DNA of 64,000 bases from Aquabacterium sp. (GTDB taxonomy: Bacteria > Pseudomonadota > Gammaproteobacteria > Burkholderiales > Burkholderiaceae_C): NCBI RefSeq assembly GCF_029946005.1, contig NZ_JAQSDR010000012.1, positions 62,001 to 126,000 of the forward strand, written 5' to 3'. Each line of letters begins with the position of its first letter. Positions within the stretch are counted from its first letter, which is position 1. The translations under genes and the position numbers were made by a program. The notes below the pieces were generated by a model. That model saw only the letters and a program-made list of their open reading frames with translations, searched no databases and had not been told where the DNA came from. Shown here piece by piece: positions 45,990 to 54,333 of the stretch.

Positions 45990-46177
45990 TCAAAAGTGCC
46001 TGTGGTGCGCTAACGGCAGGCCGTTTTGCTCGACGTAAGCGTTCGAGCTTTCAAATGCTTCGCGGTTGGCCGCCAGCCAAAGTTCTCACCCGCCTCTGCG
46101 GCCGGTGAATCACTGATCCGCAAGGCCTTGGCCTGCAAGGCGGCATTGAACGTCACGTTGATGGCGTTGCGCTGCAT
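45990..46177 (-). pseudogene. ccdA: CcdA-type antitoxin, frameshifted relic
   Basis: On the minus strand ATG 46177 begins MQRNAINVTFNAALQAKAL, resembling the CcdA N-terminus. A frame change near 46080 then exposes WLAANREAF and SNAYVEQNGLPLAHHRHF, ending in TGA at 45990. The last part matches the CcdA consensus (NxYVExNGLPL...RxF) very closely. The total length, 188 nt, is not a multiple of three. Relative to intact CcdA the middle segment, about 10 residues before the Trp, is also missing. It is therefore a dead antitoxin gene, and no intact CcdB partner follows. Confidence 0.7.
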
Positions 46178-46265
46178 TCCAAGATCCCCTCACTTGAGCG
46201 TTACCCTCAGAGATTCAGACGAACACTCCATACAATAACGCACACTATTAAATCAGGGTGCTTGT

Positions 46266-48248
46266 ATGCGTCATCGCGCAGAGATAGACGGCCTGCGGGC
46301 AATTGCCGTTCTGCCAGTCATTTTCTTCCACGCTGGTTTCAGCGCTTTCCATGGCGGTTTCATCGGCGTGGATGTGTTCTTCGTCATCAGCGGCTTCCTG
46401 ATCACGAGCTTGATCCAGGAGGATCGGCAACGAGGGCGCTTCAGCATCGCCGATTTCTACGAGCGTCGGGCGCGGCGCATCCTGCCGGCGCTGTGTTTTG
46501 TGCTGCTGTGCAGTTTGGCCGCAGCCTGGTGGCTGATGAACTCCAGCGATTTCATCAAGTTTGGCCAGAGCCTGGCGGCCGTGGCGGTGTTCTCGTCGGG
46601 CTTGCTGTACGTCTTCACGGCGGGCTACTTTGACACCACCTCCGAGCTCAACCCATTGCTGCACACCTGGAGCCTGGGGGTTGAAGAGCAGTTCTACCTG
46701 TTCTTCCCGCTCATCCTGATCCTGCTCTCCAAATTGGGCGGCTGGGCCTTGCGCATCGGCCTGCTCGCCTTGGCCATTGGCAGCCTCTGGCTGGCCCATT
46801 GGGGCACCACCCATTTTCCCACCACCACCTTCTACGCCATGCCCACCCGGGCCTGGGAGATGCTGATCGGTGCGCTGTTGGCCTTGAATCAGGCCCGCCT
46901 CAGCCAATGGCCACAAGTGGTGTGCCAGGCCCTGTCGCTGCTGGGCATGGGCCTGATGCTGGCGGCGGCCATCCTGTATGACAAGGGGACACCTTTCCCC
47001 AGTGTCTATGCGCTACTGCCCACGCTGGGCGCGGCCCTGGTCATCGGCTTTGGCCATGCCAACACCTGGGTCGGCAGGCTGTTGTCAACGCGCGTGCTGG
47101 TGGGGGTGGGCCTGATCAGCTACAGCGCCTACCTCTGGCACCAACCCTTGTTCGCCTTCACCCGGCTCACCCATGGTGGCGAGCCCAGCCCTGCGGTCAT
47201 GTTCAGCTTGGCCCTTTTGAGCCTGGTGCTGGCCTACGCCACCTGGCGCTGGATTGAAACACCCATGCGTTCGCGCCAGTTGATGAGCCGCAGGCAGGTC
47301 TTCGCCTTGAGTGGCGCCTTCACGGTGGGCTTCATCGCCATTGGCATGGCCGGCCATTTCCACGTGCTGCCCACCCGCTGGGAGGTGCAAAACCCCCAAC
47401 TGGTCAACTACTCACCCGTCACAGATCCGCAACCCCGCAGCAGTTGTCGGCACCTGCTGGGCGACCTGGGCCTGGGTGATTGCTTGCAGATGGGCAATGG
47501 CCGCCGCACCATGGTGGTCTGGGGCGATTCGCACGCCAAGGCGCTGCAGGCGGGCACGCCCAACCTGCCCGACACCCGCATCCTGGTGATCACGCACTCT
47601 GGCTGTCCACCGTTGCCTGGCCTGCGCCGCATCGACAAGACCGACGGCGCCCATGTGTGCGACAAGTTTGACGTGCTGGATCGCTTTGAGCGTTTGATCG
47701 AATCCCTGAAGCCGGACACCGTGGTGCTCGCAAGCCGCTGGACGCTGTACCTGCGTGGCTGGGTGTACGAGGGGCGCACCATGCCTGAACACTTCATGCT
47801 CAGCGATGGGCAGGACGACAAGGTGCTCGCCTCCTTGCCCTACCGTGAAGAGATCTACCGGCAGCGCCTGCAGGGCCTCGTCGACCGATTGGCCGCGCGC
47901 ACCCAGGTGCGGATCCTGACCCAGCCGATGGACCTGGCTCAGCGTGACTTCCGGGCCGTGGAGTCAGGCAACCTGCAGTTCACCCGCGCCGAAGTGGACG
48001 CCTGGCATGAGCCCGAGCGGGCCTTGCTGGGCCAACTCAAGTTGCCTGCGAATGCGCATGTTCTTGATCTGAAACGGCTGTTTTGCAACGACCAGGCCTG
48101 TGCCACCCGCTTGGGAGGCACCTTGCTGTACCGGGACGACAACCATTTGTCAGCCCTGGGCGCCAGCCAGGTGTGGAAGGCTTTGCGTGAGCAAGAGACT
48201 CAGTTGGCGGGCTTGATGAAGACGGAGTTGCCCATCAGCAGACGGTGA
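46266..48248 (+). CDS. OafA/YrhL-type acyltransferase with C-terminal SGNH domain
   Basis: The 660-residue protein has an N-terminal AT3 domain with ten helices: EIDGLRAIAVLPVIFFHAGF, GVDVFFVISGFLIT, RRARRILPAL and VEEQFYLFFPL. A periplasmic SGNH domain follows, with the catalytic serine in WGDSHAK (Ser422) and the D-x-x-H element in DDNHLSALG. These enzymes O-acetylate O-antigen, EPS or peptidoglycan. The gene stands alone, near the tRNA-linked relic, and may modify the glycan of the EPS island. It converges on the ANTAR regulator. Confidence 0.92.
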   Translation: MRHRAEIDGLRAIAVLPVIFFHAGFSAFHGGFIGVDVFFVISGFLITSLIQEDRQRGRFSIADFYERRARRILPALCFVLLCSLAAAWWLMNSSDFIKFGQSLAAVAVFSSGLLYVFTAGYFDTTSELNPLLHTWSLGVEEQFYLFFPLILILLSKLGGWALRIGLLALAIGSLWLAHWGTTHFPTTTFYAMPTRAWEMLIGALLALNQARLSQWPQVVCQALSLLGMGLMLAAAILYDKGTPFPSVYALLPTLGAALVIGFGHANTWVGRLLSTRVLVGVGLISYSAYLWHQPLFAFTRLTHGGEPSPAVMFSLALLSLVLAYATWRWIETPMRSRQLMSRRQVFALSGAFTVGFIAIGMAGHFHVLPTRWEVQNPQLVNYSPVTDPQPRSSCRHLLGDLGLGDCLQMGNGRRTMVVWGDSHAKALQAGTPNLPDTRILVITHSGCPPLPGLRRIDKTDGAHVCDKFDVLDRFERLIESLKPDTVVLASRWTLYLRGWVYEGRTMPEHFMLSDGQDDKVLASLPYREEIYRQRLQGLVDRLAARTQVRILTQPMDLAQRDFRAVESGNLQFTRAEVDAWHEPERALLGQLKLPANAHVLDLKRLFCNDQACATRLGGTLLYRDDNHLSALGASQVWKALREQETQLAGLMKTELPISRR

Positions 48249-48261
48249 GGCACCACGCCGC

Positions 48262-49551
48262 TCACGACATGATGACCTGCAGGCTGCGCTCATAAAGCGC
48301 CGTCAGGCCTTCAAACACCTCCAGCAGCACTTCGCTGGCCCGGCTGATGGCCAGGCGGCTTTCCGACTTGTCCAGAAAGCGCAGGCCTGAGAGCAGCCGG
48401 GTCCACTCCTCGCGCGCAGCCTTGAGGGCATCGCGGATTTCGGGGCTGGAAAGCGGAGCCAGCTCCAGTTCCAGCAAAGCGGCTTCGAATTCGGATTTCA
48501 GCTGTGCGAAACCCTCCCGGCGGGCGCTGTCGTCCAGCATCTCGGCCAGCAAGGCGTCTTTGGCCAGGCGCTGCGCCAGCATGCGTTGGCGGCCGCACAG
48601 GTTGACGACGTTCAAGGCGCGCCGGCCCGAGGCGGTTTCCAGTTCACTGACCAGCGCCTCGGCCTGCATGAGCAGGGCATCGGCCTTGTCGTCGGCCTGT
48701 TTCAGCACGGCCGCCGATTTGCGTTGCGCCAGGGTGGCTTGCAAGACCGACCATGCGGCTTGCGCTCTGGCCACGGCTTCGGGCAAGGCCTCGCCCTGAG
48801 CACCCAGTTGCGGCAGGGCCGATAAAAAATCCAGGTTGGCTTGGGCGCGTTGCTCGGAGTCCTCCTGCAGTTTGCGGGCGCGGTGCGCGTCCACCCCGGC
48901 CAGGCGCTGTGCCGCCAGTTTGACCAGGCGCTGCGACAGCATGCGCAACTGGCCCGCGCGGTTCAGGGCCTCGGCCCAGGCCGCGGCTTCAATCACCGAG
49001 CGGGACACCTCGCCAATCTTCAACTTGGCGTGCATGGCGGCGCCACGCAGCAGCTTGAAGGCCTCGTCTTCATCCAGCCCACGGGCCTGCGCCAGCACGC
49101 CTTTGGCGCGGTCCACATACTTGCGGTCGCTCAGTTGGCCTTGCACCTGACCCAAGGCCTGTGCCAGGGCGGCATGGCGTTGCCAGCGCAGGCCATCCAG
49201 GGCCAGGCCGGTGGCCAAGGCCGCCGCGGACAGGCCGGTGTCGGGCCACCAGCCGCTCAGGCCCAGGTCCAGCAGTTGGGTCAACTCGTCCTGGCTGGGG
49301 TTGGCGCCGACCCAGCTCACCGCGCAGGGGGGCGAGCCGTTCCAGGCGCCGATCGCTTCGACCACCACCGAGGCAACGCCCAAAAGCACGACCTGATTCG
49401 GTGCGTGTGCCTTGAATTGGTGCATCAATTGGCGGCAATCACCGCCGTCCACGACCGTCCAGGCGGGCCCGAGTGAGCCTTGTCGAAGCAGGGCCTGGGT
49501 CGGTGTCGGGGCGGCGCCTGGCGATGACATCACCAGCAAGGTGATGCTCAT
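48262..49551 (-). CDS. ANTAR-domain nitrate-responsive regulator with PilJ-N/NarX-like sensor
   Basis: The 429-residue protein has an N-terminal receiver-like region (about 1-130) without a clear phospho-Asp. An ANTAR RNA-binding domain follows (about 137-190, SDRKYVDRAKGVLAQARGLD...). The C-terminal helical domain contains two NarX P-box-like motifs, LNRAGQLRMLSQRLV (196-210) and LCGRQRMLAQRLAK (318-331), typical of the PilJ-N/nitrate-binding family. Nitrate or nitrite binding and antitermination are predicted, as in NasR, but with the domains in a different order. It is divergent from the NarK-type gene whose leader carries a hexaloop hairpin and terminator. I chose ATG 49551 over an upstream frame to 49689. 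Confidence 0.82.
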   Translation of the reverse strand: MSITLLVMSSPGAAPTPTQALLRQGSLGPAWTVVDGGDCRQLMHQFKAHAPNQVVLLGVASVVVEAIGAWNGSPPCAVSWVGANPSQDELTQLLDLGLSGWWPDTGLSAAALATGLALDGLRWQRHAALAQALGQVQGQLSDRKYVDRAKGVLAQARGLDEDEAFKLLRGAAMHAKLKIGEVSRSVIEAAAWAEALNRAGQLRMLSQRLVKLAAQRLAGVDAHRARKLQEDSEQRAQANLDFLSALPQLGAQGEALPEAVARAQAAWSVLQATLAQRKSAAVLKQADDKADALLMQAEALVSELETASGRRALNVVNLCGRQRMLAQRLAKDALLAEMLDDSARREGFAQLKSEFEAALLELELAPLSSPEIRDALKAAREEWTRLLSGLRFLDKSESRLAISRASEVLLEVFEGLTALYERSLQVIMS

Positions 49552-49636
49552 GGGCGGCGCTTTCGCAGTGAAAACCACATGGTTGGTGTTCCGTGAAGGA
49601 TCTGAAAAGTCTGACATTCTGGGGTGCCGTGGCACC

Positions 49637-49654
49637 TTGGCGCGCATATTGCAT
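49637..49654 (+). promoter_or_regulatory. Sigma-54 (-24/-12) promoter of the nitrate transporter operon
   Basis: TTGGCGCGCATATTGCAT has GG (49639-49640) and GC (49651-49652) exactly 10 nt apart. It matches YTGGCACGN4TTGCW with a single A-to-G change. The predicted start near 49663 puts the hexaloop hairpin at the very 5' end of the mRNA, as in the NasR-controlled nasF leader. A sigma-54 promoter implies NtrC or another enhancer-binding protein. Confidence 0.72.
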
Positions 49655-49658
49655 GGAT

Positions 49659-49689
49659 TTGGTCGTGGTGCAACGAAGCACCGCGCCAA
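49659..49689 (+). promoter_or_regulatory. ANTAR-type hexaloop hairpin in the transporter leader
   Basis: The stem CGTGGTGC/GCACCGCG (8 bp with one U-G) closes a six-base loop AACGAA (49672-49677). The loop has A at position 1 and G at position 4, the known ANTAR target signature. Outer pairs TTGG/CCAA extend it past a bulged T. The gene for the cognate ANTAR protein is divergent. A second classic hexaloop hairpin was not found. Confidence 0.68.
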
Positions 49690-49732
49690 AGCTTGAAATC
49701 TGCCCCAGCGGCAACCTCCTCAAGCATCCATC

Positions 49733-49764
49733 GCCCGGGCCAAATCTGGTCAGCGGGCTATTCC
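49733..49764 (+). terminator. Leader terminator/attenuator upstream of the NarK-type gene
   Basis: GCCCG/CGGGC (49733-49737 and 49754-49758) with inner GGCCA/TGGTC forms a bulged stem-loop, followed by a pyrimidine-rich TATTCCATTTTC. It lies about 44 nt after the hexaloop hairpin and 84 nt before the ATG. It is a good candidate for the structure that the ANTAR protein prevents. Confidence 0.55.
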
Positions 49765-49841
49765 ATTTTCTCCTGCCTTTCCAGGTGCACTTCAAAGCGT
49801 CTGGTGAGGCGTCGTTCGCTCATTTTTCACCGCACATTGCC

Positions 49842-51113
49842 ATGTCCAATTTCAGAACATTTTTAAGAAGCGGCCACAGCCCGACCTTGTTCGCGGCCTT
49901 CCTGTACTTCTCGTTCTCGTGTTGCATCTGGGTGCTCAACGGAGCCATGGCGCCGTTCATCAGCGAGACCTTCAACCTGACGCCGGCCCAGAAGGGGCTG
50001 ATGCTGTCGATCCCCATCCTCGCAGGGGCGCTCATGCGTTTCCCTCTGGGCATCCTGTCGCAGTACATCGGGCGCAAGAACGCCACGCTGGTCGAGATGG
50101 GCATGATTGCCTTGGCCATGCTGTACGGCGTGTTCATGGTGCACGAGTTCTCCGACCTGTTGAAGATGGGCGTGCTGCTGGGCATCGCCGGTGCGAGCTT
50201 TGGCGTGGCCTTGTCGCTGGGTTCGGGCTGGTTCCCGCCCCAGCACAAGGGCCTGGCCATGGGCCTGGTCGGTGCGGGCAATGTGGGCACGGCGGTGTCG
50301 GTGCTGGTGGCGCCTCCCCTGGCGCAATGGCTGGGTTGGCAGGCCGTGTATGGCGTGGCTGCGGTCGCCATCTTGCTGCCCATGATCGTGATGGTGCTGT
50401 TCGCGAAAGAGCCGCCCGATGTGGACAAGCACGCGACCTTTCGCGAACACATCGCCTGCCTGTTTGAAAAAGATGGCTGGGTCTTCAGCCTGATTTATGG
50501 CGTGACCTTTGGCGGGTTCATCGGCCTGATCACCTTCCTGCCCACGTATTACTACGACCAGTTCGGCGTCAGCAAGGTGCAAGCGGGCCAGTTGACGATG
50601 CTGGCGGCCTTCATGGGGGCTTTCGTGCGCGTTCTGGGTGGTTGGATCTCGGACCACTGGGGTGGCTTGAACACCTTGACCATCGTGCTGGCGGTCGTGG
50701 CCGTGACCTTGACCTTGGTGGGCCTGTCCTCTGAGTCCTTGATCCTCACCACGCTGTTGATGATCACGTGCTTCGCGGCGTTGGGCGCGGGCAATGGCGC
50801 CTTGTTCCAACTGGTGCCTTTGCGCTGGCCTTTGAGCACGGCCGTGGCCGGTTCGATGATCGGTGAGATTGGTGCCTTGGGCGGTGGTCTGGTGCCCAAC
50901 GCGATGGGCCTGTCCAAGCAGTACCTGGGCACCTACCTGTGGGGCTTCGTGCTGTTCTCGGTGTTGGCCCTGATCATGCTGGTGGTGATGCGCATCATGC
51001 AGGTTCGCTGGACGCGCACCTGGGCCGAGAAAGGCGGGCGCGCCCGTGTTCATGCTCAGCCGACCAGCCCGGCCCAGCAGCAAGCGCCTGTCGGCTTGCG
51101 CAGCGCGGACTGA
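49842..51113 (+). CDS. NarK/NasA-type nitrate/nitrite MFS transporter
   Basis: The 423-residue MFS protein has 12 helices and nitrate-porter signatures: PFISETFNLTPAQKG near helix 1, LGSGWFPPQHKGLAMGLVGAGN (the first NNP-type motif) and GALGGGLVPNAMG. It imports nitrate or exchanges nitrate and nitrite. I chose ATG 49842 (MSNFRTFLRSGH); upstream in-frame codons belong to the leader. It is 24 bp upstream of the NirB-like gene. Nitrate reductase genes are not in the window. Confidence 0.92.
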   Translation: MSNFRTFLRSGHSPTLFAAFLYFSFSCCIWVLNGAMAPFISETFNLTPAQKGLMLSIPILAGALMRFPLGILSQYIGRKNATLVEMGMIALAMLYGVFMVHEFSDLLKMGVLLGIAGASFGVALSLGSGWFPPQHKGLAMGLVGAGNVGTAVSVLVAPPLAQWLGWQAVYGVAAVAILLPMIVMVLFAKEPPDVDKHATFREHIACLFEKDGWVFSLIYGVTFGGFIGLITFLPTYYYDQFGVSKVQAGQLTMLAAFMGAFVRVLGGWISDHWGGLNTLTIVLAVVAVTLTLVGLSSESLILTTLLMITCFAALGAGNGALFQLVPLRWPLSTAVAGSMIGEIGALGGGLVPNAMGLSKQYLGTYLWGFVLFSVLALIMLVVMRIMQVRWTRTWAEKGGRARVHAQPTSPAQQQAPVGLRSAD

Positions 51114-51137
51114 GCTCAGCCAACCAGGACGACGGCC

Positions 51138-52391
51138 ATGAAAAAGATGAAGTTGGTGATGGTGGGCAACGGCATGGCCGGCGTCCGCACACTGGAAGAG
51201 TTGCTGAAAATCGCCCCGGATCTGTACGAGATCACGGTGTTCGGCGCTGAACCGCATCCCAACTACAACCGCATCATGCTGTCGCCCGTGCTGGCGGGTG
51301 AGCAGACCGTGGACGAGATCATCCTCAACTCATTGGACTGGTATGCCGGGCATGGCATCACGCTGCACCTGAACAAGAAGGTCACCAGCATTGACCGCAA
51401 GAAGCGCCTGGTGACGGCCGAAGACGGCACGCAGGCCGAGTACGACCGCCTGCTGATCGCCACGGGCTCCAACCCCTTCATCCTGCCTGTGCCCGGCAAA
51501 GACTTGAAGGGCGTGATCGCCTACCGCGACATCGCCGACACGAACACGATGATCGAGACGGCCACGACCCACCAGCACGCGGTGGTGATTGGCGGTGGCC
51601 TGTTGGGCCTGGAAGCGGCCAACGGCCTGATGTTGCGCGGCATGAGTGTGACCGTGGTGCACATCGCGCCCTGGTTGATGGAGCGGCAACTGGACGATGT
51701 GGCCGCCAAGCTGCTGCAAAAGTCGCTGGAAGACCGCGGTCTGAAATTCATGATCGGCGCACAGACGCAAGAGCTGGTGGGCAACGCCGAGGGGCGCGTG
51801 CAATCGGTCAGGTTCAAGGATGGCACCGAGGTGCTGGCCGACCTGGTGGTGATGGCGGCCGGCGTGCGGCCCAACACCGGCCTGGCCGAGAAGATCGGCC
51901 TGCATTGCAATCGCGGCATCGTGGTCACCGACACCATGCAAACGGTGACCGATCCGCGTGTGTACTCGGTGGGTGAATGCGCGGCACACCGGGGCATCGC
52001 TTACGGTCTGGTGGCGCCGTTGTTCGACCAGGGCAAGGTGTGCGCCAACCACCTGGCCATGCACGGCATCGGGCGCTATCTGGGCTCGCAGGTGTCCACC
52101 AAGCTCAAGGTCACGGGCATTGACCTGTTCTCGGCGGGCGATTTCATGGGCGGCGAGGGCACGGAAGAAATCCTGCTGTCGGACCCGTTTGGTGGTGTCT
52201 ACAAGAAGCTGGTGCTGCGGGACAACAAGCTAATCGGCGCTTGCCTGTACGGCGACACGGTGGATGGCAGCTACTACTTCAAGCTCATCCGCGAAGGGCA
52301 ATGCGTGGCCGACGTGCGCGACTGGTTGATGTTTGGCGAGGCCAGCGTGGACCTCCATGAAAACCGCCAGGCCACCGCCATGGCGGCGTGA
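51138..52391 (+). CDS. NirB-like NAD(P)/FAD-dependent oxidoreductase
   Basis: The 417-residue pyridine-nucleotide disulfide-oxidoreductase-type protein has FAD motif GNGMAGVRTLEELL. The NAD motif is VVIGGGLLGLEAANGL, and C-terminal FYWLVR-like sequence includes YYFKLIREGQCVADVRDWLMFG. It matches the N-terminal half of assimilatory NirB/NasB but lacks the Fe-S and sirohaem domains. It may supply electrons to an assimilatory nitrate reductase encoded elsewhere. Its placement in the NarK-type operon supports a nitrate role. Confidence 0.87.
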   Translation: MKKMKLVMVGNGMAGVRTLEELLKIAPDLYEITVFGAEPHPNYNRIMLSPVLAGEQTVDEIILNSLDWYAGHGITLHLNKKVTSIDRKKRLVTAEDGTQAEYDRLLIATGSNPFILPVPGKDLKGVIAYRDIADTNTMIETATTHQHAVVIGGGLLGLEAANGLMLRGMSVTVVHIAPWLMERQLDDVAAKLLQKSLEDRGLKFMIGAQTQELVGNAEGRVQSVRFKDGTEVLADLVVMAAGVRPNTGLAEKIGLHCNRGIVVTDTMQTVTDPRVYSVGECAAHRGIAYGLVAPLFDQGKVCANHLAMHGIGRYLGSQVSTKLKVTGIDLFSAGDFMGGEGTEEILLSDPFGGVYKKLVLRDNKLIGACLYGDTVDGSYYFKLIREGQCVADVRDWLMFGEASVDLHENRQATAMAA

Positions 52392-52463
52392 TGCGGCTCA
52401 AGTTCACCGCCTGACGTCCGATGACCCTTGTGCAACCATTTGTTGTGCAGGGAGATGATGACC

Positions 52464-53495
52464 ATGTGGACGCCATTGCGAGGCTTTTGGGGTGGAGGCT
52501 CGCGCTCAGCGAAATCTGCGCCGCCTGTGGCGGTCGCAGCCGCAGTGTCATCGCCTGCGCCTGTCGCCCCGGCCTTGCCCACGCCTGCACCCGTCATGGG
52601 CTTGCCGGACGTGGACCCCGCGCTCGATGGCCGCTTCAGCGCCTTGCTGTTGTCCTTGGGGCAGTTGCGCCCGGGGGATGCCGACCCCACCGAACAACTC
52701 GTGCTCTTGCGCCTGGATGAACTGGTGCATGCCCGCGGCCAGAGGGACTTGCTGCCCCGCTTGCCCGCCGTGCTGCCCAAGTTGATGAGCCTGGTGCGCC
52801 GCGACGATGTGTCGCCCCGCGAACTGGCCGAACACCTGGCCAAGGACCCGGCACTGGTGAGCGAGGTGATCCGCATTGCCAATTCACCGCGTTACCGCGC
52901 CAGCCGGGCCATGGGCAGTTTGCAGGATGCCGTCATGGTGCTAGGGCAGCAGGGCATGCACCAGTTGGTGACCAATGTGGCCATGCGCCCGGTGTTCAAC
53001 GTGCAGGCCGGGCGCTTCAGCCTGGCGGCCCGAAGCCATTTGTGGGCGCAGGCGGCGCGTTGTGCCCACGCCTGTGCCTATTTGCAAGGACCACGGTCCG
53101 ACCAGTTCGAGGCGTATCTGGCGGGCATGGTCGTCAACGCTGGTTTGATCCCGGCCTTGCGGGTGCTGGACCAAAGCTACTCAAGGCCGAGCGCGCCCGA
53201 CTCGGTGGTGTTCCACGAAGGCTTCCTGAAACTGAGCTTGAAGATCTCGGCCAACATCGCCAAGGAGTGGAATTTCCCCGAGGGTGTGACCCAAGCCGTC
53301 GAGGCTTTGGGGACCTTGCCGCCGCCTCAGCCGACGGTCCACCTGGCGGTGTTGCTGCGCTCGGCCGACCAGGTCAGCAAGCGTCACCTGCTGATGTCGG
53401 CGCAGCGCCATCCAATCAACGAGGAAGGGGAGGGGGACCCTTGTTTTGCCGAGTTGGAGCGGGTGTTTGGCGCTGCCCAGATGCCGGCTCATTGA
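52464..53495 (+). CDS. HDOD domain protein
   Basis: The 343-residue protein has a Pro/Ala-rich N-terminal linker (about 10-45) and a C-terminal HDOD domain (about 100-320). The domain contains LPAVLPKLMSLV, LAEHLAKDPALVSEVIRIAN and LGQQGMHQLV, with a degenerate HD site as is usual. HDOD proteins act in signalling, often with c-di-GMP or chemotaxis pathways; the partner is unknown. AGGGAG at 52449-52454 lies 9 nt before ATG 52464, which decides this start over ATG 52455 and a TTG at 52428. Confidence 0.86.
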   Translation: MWTPLRGFWGGGSRSAKSAPPVAVAAAVSSPAPVAPALPTPAPVMGLPDVDPALDGRFSALLLSLGQLRPGDADPTEQLVLLRLDELVHARGQRDLLPRLPAVLPKLMSLVRRDDVSPRELAEHLAKDPALVSEVIRIANSPRYRASRAMGSLQDAVMVLGQQGMHQLVTNVAMRPVFNVQAGRFSLAARSHLWAQAARCAHACAYLQGPRSDQFEAYLAGMVVNAGLIPALRVLDQSYSRPSAPDSVVFHEGFLKLSLKISANIAKEWNFPEGVTQAVEALGTLPPPQPTVHLAVLLRSADQVSKRHLLMSAQRHPINEEGEGDPCFAELERVFGAAQMPAH

Positions 53496-53514
53496 GCGGG
53501 CGAGGGAGCGCTCA
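53493..53514. terminator. Hairpin shared by the stops of two convergent genes
   Basis: TGAGCG (53493-53498) and CGCTCA (53509-53514) form a 6-bp stem with a 10-nt loop. It covers the TGA of the HDOD gene and the TGA of the YkgJ gene. There is no T-tract, so terminator function is uncertain. Confidence 0.35.
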
Positions 53515-54225
53515 GGCGGCGCGCGATGCCCCGCCTGATGATTGGTTGAACTGGGTGTGGGTGGCCTTGACGAAGGCGTTCTTGCCGCTCTTGAAGCGCT
53601 TCACGCAGTTGGGGTTCTGCACTGTTTCCAGGAAGGCCGCAGAGAGGTGGTATTCCTTCGTGTCCAGGCCCTGTTCGGCGACCGCGTTCCTGAAGCCCGC
53701 GGAGCTGCCCATGGCGGTGAAGAAGACCTCATTGATGTAGGTGGTGGGCCAGGTGCTGAGCGGCTCGTTCAAGGATTTCTCGCAGTTGTCCTTGTCGGTC
53801 GCGTGGTAGTTGCGGCACACGGACGGACGCACTGGGTAGATCGAGCAGCTGTTGTCGACCAGGAAAGGGCAGGCGTCTCGCAGGGCCAGCCGCGTTTCCT
53901 CGCTCACGCCTTTGCGCTTGGCCACATAGCTGGTCACCCTTTGGATCGTTTGGCGCAACTGGTCTGGCTTGAAATGCCGGAACACGTGAGCGTGGATCTC
54001 AAACACCTCGACGGGGAGTGCCACGACATCAAACTGCTGGCAGCAATGACTGCAGCCCTTGTCGCAGGCCAAGGCTTGAGGCGCGGACTGCACGGCGGAG
54101 TTCAGTCGGGTGTCATGCCGGGCATAGAACCTGACCACGGCTTCTCGCACGGTGTGTGTCTGAAGGTCTTGCAAAGCCTGCGCGAATTCGGGTCGCGCAT
54201 GTTCCAGCATCCGTTCTTCCGACAT
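53512..54225 (-). CDS. YkgJ-family cysteine-cluster protein
   Basis: The 237-residue protein has the iron/zinc cysteine-cluster pattern: CDKGCSHCCQQ near residue 55 and CPFLVDNSCSIYPVRPSVCRN around 130. Later there is a conserved Cys in VQNPNCVKRF. The biochemical role is unknown. GAGGAGG ends 5 nt before ATG 54225, which supports this start over ATG 54246. It converges on the HDOD gene. Confidence 0.86.
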   Translation of the reverse strand: MSEERMLEHARPEFAQALQDLQTHTVREAVVRFYARHDTRLNSAVQSAPQALACDKGCSHCCQQFDVVALPVEVFEIHAHVFRHFKPDQLRQTIQRVTSYVAKRKGVSEETRLALRDACPFLVDNSCSIYPVRPSVCRNYHATDKDNCEKSLNEPLSTWPTTYINEVFFTAMGSSAGFRNAVAEQGLDTKEYHLSAAFLETVQNPNCVKRFKSGKNAFVKATHTQFNQSSGGASRAA

Positions 54226-54303
54226 CACGGCCTCCTCTTCACCCATTAATTTCAATGGGCGAGATTTTTGCCTTGATTGTCGGAAATTAGTACTGTCGAT
54301 GCG

Positions 54304-54320
54304 CTCTCAAAAAGTGAGAG
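54304..54320. repeat. 6-bp inverted repeat with A-rich loop
   Basis: CTCTCA (54304-54309) and TGAGAG (54315-54320) flank AAAAG, in the gap between the ends/starts of the flavoprotein and YkgJ genes. It is similar in form to 45842-45860. Confidence 0.45.
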
Positions 54321-54333
54321 AAGAATGCAAATG

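Larger units (their letters stand above)
45758..46265. other. Gene-poor segment after tRNA-Pro
   Basis: About 508 bp without an intact gene lies here. It contains a weak hairpin followed by GTTTTTC near 45795-45810 (possible tRNA terminator), a CGACTCA-A5-TGAGTCG inverted repeat (45842-45860) and a broken ccdA antitoxin gene (45990-46177, minus). A downstream ccdB toxin was looked for at 45850-45985 and could not be recognised with confidence. Confidence 0.6.

Noticed and set aside
49623-49636. GGTGCC-GT-GGCACC palindrome as a second ANTAR hairpin
   Set aside because: It lies upstream of the predicted sigma-54 transcript start, so it would not be in the mRNA, and its loop lacks the A1/G4 pattern.
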